This document shows positions 14,595 to 19,861 of a DNA stretch of 19,861 bases, in pieces. Origin of the DNA: Prolixibacteraceae bacterium (GTDB lineage: Bacteria > Bacteroidota > Bacteroidia > Bacteroidales > Prolixibacteraceae). The notes under the pieces were generated by a model. The model worked only from the letters and a program-made list of their open reading frames with translations. It was not told where the DNA came from and made no database searches. Numbering within the stretch: the stretch's first letter is position 1; each line of letters begins with the position of its first letter. Both the position numbers and the translations under genes were made by a program. The stretch spans positions 1 through 19,861 of the forward strand of contig JALOCD010000080.1 of assembly GCA_023228025.1 (NCBI GenBank). The letters run 5' to 3'.

Positions 14595-16667
14595 CTAAAT
14601 CCCTAATTTAATGACGATTCCAGCTTTCCCCCAGATACCTGGCTGTTCCACATTTCCGTAATCAAAATAGGTGATATTCAGCAAATTGTTGGCTTCAACA
14701 AAGAAGGTAAATTGATTTTTGACCCAGTTTATGCGGGTATCCACAAGCCATAAAGGTTTGTATTTCACTTCATCCCCATATTTGCTGCCGGTCCAGGAGG
14801 TATATGTTCCATTTCGATCCTGGTAGGAAAATAGCCAACTGGCATTCAAATGTTTGGCAATGGCGTGTGTCAGTCGGATGTCAACTTTGTGCTTCAGATA
14901 ATCCAGCAAATATTTTGAGATGAAGGTACCTGACTCCTTGTCCTGCGTCATGAAGCCATACGAAAAATCCAATGATTGGATAAATAGCTTCTTTTCGAAC
15001 AGTTTCGATGGATTTAGCCTGGTGTTGAATTCAAAACCTGCAGTATTCAGGTTGGTCAAATTTTGTGCGTTCCAGACTGTTTCAGTGGGTTGTCTGACCC
15101 AATCGATCATATTTTTTCCCCATCTTTTGAATAGGGTTACATTGGCTGTTATCCATTCGTTTCCATATTTCAATCCGGTTTCGACCGAAAGGGCCTCCTC
15201 AGGACGCAGATCTGAGTTTCCAATGTTGGTTGCACTTTTGTAATAAAGATCGGTAAAAGTTGGGAGACGTAACGACTTGTTCAGCGAAAGATATAATTTC
15301 AATAGACGAACAATTTTCCATCCCAAATCAAAACCGGGATAGATTTGCCATTTTCTGCCTAACGAGGAGTTATTGTTGACCATGGCCCCAGCTGAGAGAT
15401 CAAACGCACCAAAATGTTGCGAATATTCGCCAAAAAGGCTGAGATTGGTCCTGCTGTCAGCATATTTAAACTGAATACCTGATTCGCCCGGAACATTGGT
15501 TGGCGTACTCATCACCTTACCAAGGACAGTACTCCAGATATTTTCGCTCCTGAAATCGGTTCCGAAGGCGAGTTTTCCAAATCCGGCCGTGACCCAACCG
15601 CTTAGATTAGAGCCATAAGTGTCCGTCAAATGGTAGTTGTGTGATTTATACCAGGAGGGTGCATTTTCGAAGTCCCTGAATAGCTCAAACCGATCCTGGT
15701 TTCTTCTCCAGTAAAATGAAGGAGAAAGGTGGAGTGTGCCAATGGAGACGGCTTTTACAGAGGCGAAGGTGGTTGTAATCCGTTCGAACTGGTTGGGATA
15801 GGCAGGAGTATAGAAATCATTGGCGCCAAATGCCCGATCAGTGTATCCACACTGGAATTGCAGTTTCCCGGTAGGATATGCCCAAGTGCCACTGTAAAAA
15901 ATGTTACCTGTTTTGAAGTCCCTGTTTGGAAGTGAGCCGTCGGCTCTTTTGTAATCGCCGGACAAACTGTTGGTCAAATTTCCTGACTTAAAAGAGGAGT
16001 TGAGCGCGGTCTCCAGAAAGCCGTATTGGCCTGAGCCGAATCGTCCTGTAATTTGAGCGGGGGATGTCTCTCCGGTAATGATGTTTATGGCCCCGGCGAA
16101 GGCGTTGGGCCCATAAATTCTGGATGAGGGTCCTTCGAGAATTTCGATGCGGTCGACGGCATCGAAACTGACCGGCAAGTTTAGGTTGTGGTGTCCGGTT
16201 TGGGGGTCGTTGAGCGGAATGCCGTTCAGTAAGATCAATACCTGGTCGAATGAACTTCCGCGGATGCTGATATCTGCCTGTACCCCATTGTTTCCGCGCT
16301 GCCTGACATCAACAGCGGATGCGAATTTTAGCAGATCCTGAAGATCGTGAACGGGAGCATTCGCAAGCTCCTCCCTGGCAATAATTTGTACGATGCGCGC
16401 TGTCTGGGAAAATGCGACAGGAGTGCGCTGTGCACTTATAACAACCTCTTCCACCTCCACCTCTTTGATGTGTTGTAGTGTGTCGCCGGTTGTCACCAAC
16501 AATAAACGTTCGGCATGGGCAGGCGCCGAGAAAGTCAAATAGCTGATACTCAATGTAGCTATCTGTATGACCTTGTGCATACTGGAAAAGACCGAGAAGC
16601 CTTTTCTACCCCATTTCCTGAACGTTACTGCCGGCTTTTGTGTGCACAAAAACCTTTTTTGATTCAT
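14595..16667 (-). CDS. TonB-dependent outer-membrane receptor
   Basis: A 690-residue outer-membrane beta-barrel importer. An unusually long N-terminus of about 52 residues precedes the mature protein: a basic part with FRKWGRKGFSVFSS (16-29), then a hydrophobic core (33-47) ending in APAHA. A TonB-box-like EVEEVVISAQR lies at 71-81. The plug domain (about 85-200) shows LQDLLKFASAVDVRQRG, the RGSSFDQVLILLNGIPLNDPQTG motif and EILEGPSSRIYGPNAFAGAINI. The rest is alternating aromatic beta strands ending GKAGIVIKLGI. Its modest size suits siderophore or cobalamin receptors better than the large SusC glycan importers, and no SusD partner is adjacent. No cobalamin-riboswitch box was found upstream, so the substrate is open. 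An internal Met at residue 30 could start a shorter signal peptide. Confidence 0.9.
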   Translation of the reverse strand: MNQKRFLCTQKPAVTFRKWGRKGFSVFSSMHKVIQIATLSISYLTFSAPAHAERLLLVTTGDTLQHIKEVEVEEVVISAQRTPVAFSQTARIVQIIAREELANAPVHDLQDLLKFASAVDVRQRGNNGVQADISIRGSSFDQVLILLNGIPLNDPQTGHHNLNLPVSFDAVDRIEILEGPSSRIYGPNAFAGAINIITGETSPAQITGRFGSGQYGFLETALNSSFKSGNLTNSLSGDYKRADGSLPNRDFKTGNIFYSGTWAYPTGKLQFQCGYTDRAFGANDFYTPAYPNQFERITTTFASVKAVSIGTLHLSPSFYWRRNQDRFELFRDFENAPSWYKSHNYHLTDTYGSNLSGWVTAGFGKLAFGTDFRSENIWSTVLGKVMSTPTNVPGESGIQFKYADSRTNLSLFGEYSQHFGAFDLSAGAMVNNNSSLGRKWQIYPGFDLGWKIVRLLKLYLSLNKSLRLPTFTDLYYKSATNIGNSDLRPEEALSVETGLKYGNEWITANVTLFKRWGKNMIDWVRQPTETVWNAQNLTNLNTAGFEFNTRLNPSKLFEKKLFIQSLDFSYGFMTQDKESGTFISKYLLDYLKHKVDIRLTHAIAKHLNASWLFSYQDRNGTYTSWTGSKYGDEVKYKPLWLVDTRINWVKNQFTFFVEANNLLNITYFDYGNVEQPGIWGKAGIVIKLGI

Positions 16668-16693
16668 ATTTAAAATTTTTAATTAAAACTGAC

Positions 16694-16701
16694 CAAAAAT
16701 A
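16694..16701 (-). promoter_or_regulatory. Candidate TonB receptor -7 promoter element
   Basis: On the minus strand this reads TATTTTTG, an exact TAnnTTTG match 26 bp before the receptor ATG. A TTTG at 16720-16717 lies upstream but only 15 bp away, shorter than the usual spacing, and it overlaps the palindrome AAATGATCATTT (16718-16729), a possible operator. Confidence 0.45.
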
Positions 16702-16753
16702 TTCTTTTTATGGATTCAAATGATCATTTTTGTCGGGAGGGAGATGGAAATTC

Positions 16754-16785
16754 AATTGACAATTGAAAATTGACAATTGAAAATT
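16754..16785. repeat. 14-bp tandem repeat AATTGACAATTGAA
   Basis: Two perfect copies (16754-16767 and 16768-16781) plus a four-base partial copy. The unit with its flank, TTCAATTGACAATTGAA, is itself palindromic about its central A. It lies in the shared upstream region of the TonB receptor and the Gfo/Idh/MocA gene. Confidence 0.8.
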
Positions 16786-16788
16786 ACG

Positions 16789-16817
16789 GCTAACGCAATA
16801 TTGTAGAATATGTTAGC
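16789..16817 (+). other. Bulged hairpin upstream of the Gfo/Idh/MocA gene
   Basis: GCTAAC (16789-16794) pairs with GTTAGC (16812-16817), and directly inside ATATT (16798-16802) pairs with AATAT (16807-16811) over a GTAG loop, leaving a 3-nt bulge on the left. A purine-rich AAGGAG follows at 16826-16831. It may be an operator or a leader structure. Confidence 0.4.
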
Positions 16818-16891
16818 AACCACAAAAGGAGATTGTCTTTTCCATGCGATGCATTAAGTACACACATATTTATAACCAACAAATTAACAGT

Positions 16892-18337
16892 ATGAGCACC
16901 AATCGAAGAGAGTTTATCAAACAAGGAAGTATTGCCGGGGTAGGATTAACCGGGTTGACCATGGTCAGCGATGATCTATTTGCACAGAAAAAGGAAAAGG
17001 GTAAAAAAACAGCGCCACGGGATGAAAGCATCGTGCGCGTTGGATTTATTGGTGTGGGTGGCCGCGGTCGGGGTCATGTGCTTGATTCTATAACCGTTGG
17101 CGGTATCAAGATCGTCGCTGTTTGTGATATCAGCGCTGAATCACTCGACAAAGCCAAACAAATAATTGCCAAGGGTGGCATGAAAGAACCCAAACTTTAT
17201 ACCGGGCACGACCATGCTTATGAGGAGATGCTAAAAAATGAAGAGTTGGATGCGGTTATCATCGCTACTCCCTGGGAATGGCATGTACCTATGGCCGTCG
17301 CATCGATGCGGGCAGGAGTACCTTATACAGGTGTGGAAGTATCTGCTGCCAATACACTTGAAGAGTGTTGGGACCTTGTCAATGCGCATGAAGAGACCGG
17401 CAAGCAGTTGATGATCATGGAAAATGTTTGCTACCGCAGGGATGTGATGGCCATTCTCAACATGGTCCGCAGCAACATGTTTGGTGAAATCGTGCATTGC
17501 AGGTGTGGTTACGAACATGATTTGCGCGCTGTCAAATTTGATTTATTGAAAAACGATCTCAAAATTGGGAAAGAGGCCCATTCAGAGGCTCAATGGAGAG
17601 GTCTGCACTCGGTTCGCAGAAACGGTGACCTTTATCCGACGCACGGATTAGGGCCTATCGGTACCTATCTCGACATCAATCGTGGTAACCGGTTTTTGAC
17701 GCTTTCGGCAATGGCCACAAAATCCAGGGGACTTCATGATTATGTCGAAGATCATGCAGCGAAAGATAGTATTTACAAAAATATCCAGTTCAATCTCGGC
17801 GATATCGTCACCTCCATGATTAAATGTGCCAATGGGGAGACGATCCTTGTTACACACGACACCAACCTTCCCCGCCCCTACTCACTGGGTTTCAGGGTGC
17901 AGGGAACCAATGGTTTATGGAGAGGTGAAGGGGCTGGCAACTGGCAGGATCCTGCCCAGGCAATTTATGTGGAGGGCCAAAGTAAATCTCACGTTTGGGA
18001 CCCCTCAGAACCCTGGCTAAAAAAACATGACCACAAATTGTGGAGAGAGAAAGGGTCACAGGCAGAGGGTGCTGGTCACGGGGGAATGGATTTCATCATG
18101 TTGAACGACTTTTTTGATGCCGTACGCGGCAAAAAAGAGGTTCCACTTGATGCTTATGATGCTACAGCATGGAGCGCTGTTTCCGCCCTTTCAGAGATGT
18201 CGGTTGCCAGAGGTGGCGCATCCGTAGATTTCCCTGATTTTACCAGAGGACAATGGATTAAACGAAGGCCGCATTTTGCCATGGACAGCCAATTCCCGAT
18301 CAACGAGGAAAGGGCATTGATCAACAATCTTTTCTAA
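16892..18337 (+). CDS. Tat-exported Gfo/Idh/MocA protein, GH109 alpha-N-acetylgalactosaminidase-like
   Basis: A 481-residue protein beginning with a twin-arginine signal (NRREFIKQG at 4-12, then a hydrophobic stretch and LFAQ). An N-terminal Rossmann domain follows, with GFIGVGGRGRGH (about 51-62), so it binds NAD(H) and is exported already folded. The C-terminal domain shows family GH109 features: ENVCYRRDVMA with Tyr181, GYEHDLRAVKFD, YPTHGLGPIG with His251, and the closing ASVDFPDFTRGQW. GH109 enzymes remove terminal alpha-GalNAc by an NAD-dependent redox mechanism; related members may act on other sugars, so the substrate is an inference. The ATG at 16892 is chosen because the Tat motif then starts at residue 4; an ATG at 16844, 12 nt after an AAGGAG (16826-16831), would add 16 residues. 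It converges with the sugar-transporter gene. Confidence 0.82.
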   Translation: MSTNRREFIKQGSIAGVGLTGLTMVSDDLFAQKKEKGKKTAPRDESIVRVGFIGVGGRGRGHVLDSITVGGIKIVAVCDISAESLDKAKQIIAKGGMKEPKLYTGHDHAYEEMLKNEELDAVIIATPWEWHVPMAVASMRAGVPYTGVEVSAANTLEECWDLVNAHEETGKQLMIMENVCYRRDVMAILNMVRSNMFGEIVHCRCGYEHDLRAVKFDLLKNDLKIGKEAHSEAQWRGLHSVRRNGDLYPTHGLGPIGTYLDINRGNRFLTLSAMATKSRGLHDYVEDHAAKDSIYKNIQFNLGDIVTSMIKCANGETILVTHDTNLPRPYSLGFRVQGTNGLWRGEGAGNWQDPAQAIYVEGQSKSHVWDPSEPWLKKHDHKLWREKGSQAEGAGHGGMDFIMLNDFFDAVRGKKEVPLDAYDATAWSAVSALSEMSVARGGASVDFPDFTRGQWIKRRPHFAMDSQFPINEERALINNLF

Positions 18338-18373
18338 ACAAAAATGGGAGTTTTTCAACTCCCATTTTTGTTT
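18336..18373. terminator. Bidirectional terminator between convergent genes
   Basis: A perfect 17-bp stem (18336-18352 with 18357-18373) around the loop TTTC. The core TGGGAGTT/AACTCCCA is flanked by an A-rich 5' side and a T-rich 3' side, so it works on either strand. It contains the last two bases of the stop codon at 18335-18337 and two bases of the opposing stop codon at 18372-18374. Confidence 0.92.
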
Positions 18374-19625
18374 ATTTTTTATCCACTTTGTTGAAAATCG
18401 TTTGGTTGACCACCAACGGTGTTGCCCAAAAAGAAAGAAACAGTAGGTAAGAAAGAGTTACATAATTGAACAACATTCCGGTCCTTAATCCAAAATGATC
18501 GGCCAAAGATCCAACAATTAAGGGTGTAACAGCGCCACCCATGATTCCGGAACAGAGAATCCCCGAAAAGGAACCATGGTGTTCTGCGATCGAATTCATT
18601 CCCAATGAAAATACGATCGACCACATCACTGAAGCACAAAAGCCCATGGCAATAAAAGCATAGAAAGAGATCTTTGGATCGGCAGTAAACAGCGCTGTTG
18701 CCAAACATGTCATTGCACTCAATACAAATACCCGTAACACGATTTTACTGTCTACCAGTTTCAATAATCCCAATCCAAGGATACAGCCAATGGTCATTAA
18801 ACCCCAGTACCATTGCACAGCCTGGGCCCCTTCAACTTCAGGGCGTAGTCCGTGGTATGTTTTCAGAAACTCCGAAATCCAGTTAGCGACGCCTTGTTCG
18901 GTCCCGACATAAGCAAAGATTCCAAAAAAGAATACAATGACCGTCTTGTTTTTAAGTAGGTGAACAATGGTATCCCAATTCCCGGTTTTTTCATCCTCCT
19001 TGAGTTCCACCTTTGGAAATTTTGAGGCTGCAACAACAAAAATCATCAAAAAGGCTATGATAGCAAATACCCAATAGATCGAAACCCAGGTAAGATTGGC
19101 CGGAACGAGTCCACCCAGGAATTTTACGATACCTCCCGGGGTACCCTGCGGCCCAAGTTCGCTAACCAGATGGGAGTATAGCATTGGACTAAGGAAGGAG
19201 GCACCACCAAAAAACAGCTGAGCCATAACGGAGTTGAAGGCAAAATGTTCTTCCCCACCCGAAACGCGCAGCAATGGGTTGATTGCAACCTGCAGGATGG
19301 CCATTCCGGCTCCGATAAAGAAAAGGGAACCCAGCATCACACCGAATTTCGGTACCAGGCCAAAGATCAACGCTCCGGCAAACGCAGAGATAAAGGCTGT
19401 CATCATGACCCTCTTTTCTTTGAACCGCTCCGTCATCAAGCCTGCGGGTATCGACATCACGCCGTATGCCACGAAGAAAAAGAGAGGCAGAAAGGCTGCC
19501 ATCGTATTGCTGGCATGAAAATCATCTTTAGCCACCGGCAGAATAGCGCCCAATATGTTTGTCAAAAATGAGATCACAAAAAAGACGATAAAAACCAGGA
19601 AAACTATGTAGTAGTTGCGCTTCAT
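18372..19625 (-). CDS. Major facilitator superfamily sugar transporter (FucP/glucose-galactose-like)
   Basis: A 417-residue inner-membrane protein with about 12 hydrophobic segments and a longer cytoplasmic loop in the middle (KFPKVELKEDEKTGNWD, around 208-224). The N-terminal half has TNILGAILP (22-30), SIPAGLMTERFKEKR (58-72, the MFS loop 2-3 motif) and LQVAINP (111-117), which aligns with LETAANP of E. coli FucP, placing it in the fucose/glucose/galactose symporter family. Two acidic residues central to E. coli FucP, Asp46 and Glu135, align with Gly26 and Gln112 here, so the coupling ion or substrate may differ. Its neighbour, the GH109-like protein, could release the sugar it imports, but the two genes converge rather than share an operon. 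A 14-bp tandem repeat lies 18 bp upstream of the start. Confidence 0.85.
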   Translation of the reverse strand: MKRNYYIVFLVFIVFFVISFLTNILGAILPVAKDDFHASNTMAAFLPLFFFVAYGVMSIPAGLMTERFKEKRVMMTAFISAFAGALIFGLVPKFGVMLGSLFFIGAGMAILQVAINPLLRVSGGEEHFAFNSVMAQLFFGGASFLSPMLYSHLVSELGPQGTPGGIVKFLGGLVPANLTWVSIYWVFAIIAFLMIFVVAASKFPKVELKEDEKTGNWDTIVHLLKNKTVIVFFFGIFAYVGTEQGVANWISEFLKTYHGLRPEVEGAQAVQWYWGLMTIGCILGLGLLKLVDSKIVLRVFVLSAMTCLATALFTADPKISFYAFIAMGFCASVMWSIVFSLGMNSIAEHHGSFSGILCSGIMGGAVTPLIVGSLADHFGLRTGMLFNYVTLSYLLFLSFWATPLVVNQTIFNKVDKK

Positions 19626-19642
19626 TTATTTGATATTTAATT

Positions 19643-19761
19643 AATTACAAATTACAGATTACAAATTACAGATTACAAATTACAGATTACAAATTACAGA
19701 TTAAATGAGATCAGTTTGAACTTTGTAGAAATCCCCAATCTTTAATTTGTAATTTGTAATT
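19643..19761. repeat. 14-bp tandem repeat with inverted distal copy
   Basis: ATTACAAATTACAG is repeated four times without error (19644-19699) with a partial fifth copy. An inverted relative, AATTTGTAATTTGTAATT (19744-19761), is the reverse complement of 19643-19660 with one mismatch. The array covers about -19 to -78 relative to the transporter start codon, where its promoter must be. On the minus strand each unit contains TAATTTG, close to a -7 element. Confidence 0.88.
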
Positions 19762-19861
19762 CAATGTCGTTTAGTTAACGTTTATTTATAATCGTTTGTA
19801 GTTCATCGAGTAAGGTCGTTTTGGTTTCATCTTTCTGGGTTCACTTCTTCCGGGTCTGATG

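Noticed and set aside
16668..16891. Cobalamin riboswitch upstream of the TonB receptor
   Set aside because: No B12-box-like GCCACTG sequence or matching stems were seen on the minus strand between the receptor start and the next gene.
19643..19703. CRISPR-like array
   Set aside because: The 14-bp units are contiguous with no spacers and there are no cas genes, so it is a plain tandem repeat.
19786..19861. Short minus-strand frames open at the right edge that could be the end of another gene
   Set aside because: Two frames are open with different stops (about 19786 and 19827) and neither resembles a known C-terminus.

Overview
The window looks like chromosome of a Bacteroidota species, most likely order Bacteroidales/Marinilabiliales. 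The evidence is AT-rich intergenic DNA, start codons mostly without Shine-Dalgarno sequences, several upstream boxes matching the Bacteroidota -7 element TAnnTTTG, and a divergent gyrA/clpC pair with a TPR gene directly downstream of gyrA, an order I remember from Bacteroides genomes. No phage, transposase, CRISPR, rRNA or tRNA gene was found.

Layout. Positions 1-267 hold no supportable gene but carry at least five successive hairpins. Then come a flavodoxin (268-774), a membrane-anchored Bax-like glucosaminidase (835-1719) and methylglyoxal synthase mgsA (1783-2259), all on +. A large inverted repeat made of short tandem units separates mgsA from a minus-strand unit, gyrA followed by an exported TPR protein (6158 down to 2447). 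A 335-bp divergent region leads to clpC (6494-9067), which converges on mazG (9855-9070) with only 2 bp between the stop codons. phoH and purC (9981-11927) look like an operon. After an imperfect palindromic repeat come an exported TlpA-type thioredoxin (12123-12644) and a two-gene unit of a DGPF/YCII-family small protein and an ECF42-like sigma factor (12807-14413), closed by a strong terminator.

The right end carries a TonB-dependent receptor (16667-14595), a Tat-exported Gfo/Idh/MocA protein resembling GH109 alpha-N-acetylgalactosaminidase (16892-18337), and a FucP-like major facilitator sugar transporter (19625-18372). The last two genes converge on a perfect 17-bp-stem terminator whose stem includes part of both stop codons.

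Functionally, the left and centre are housekeeping: electron transfer, wall remodelling, the glycolytic bypass, DNA topology, proteolysis, nucleotide clean-up and purine synthesis. The right part is accessory: an envelope thiol protein, a stress-type sigma unit, outer-membrane uptake and sugar release/import. No complete new multi-gene system is evident. The most interesting unexplained features are non-coding: the hairpin-rich leader at 1-240, and four intergenic elements built from short tandem units, three of them with an inverted counterpart, one of which covers the expected promoter of the sugar transporter. Several start codons were moved from upstream in-frame TTG codons to internal ATGs; the reasons are given per gene.
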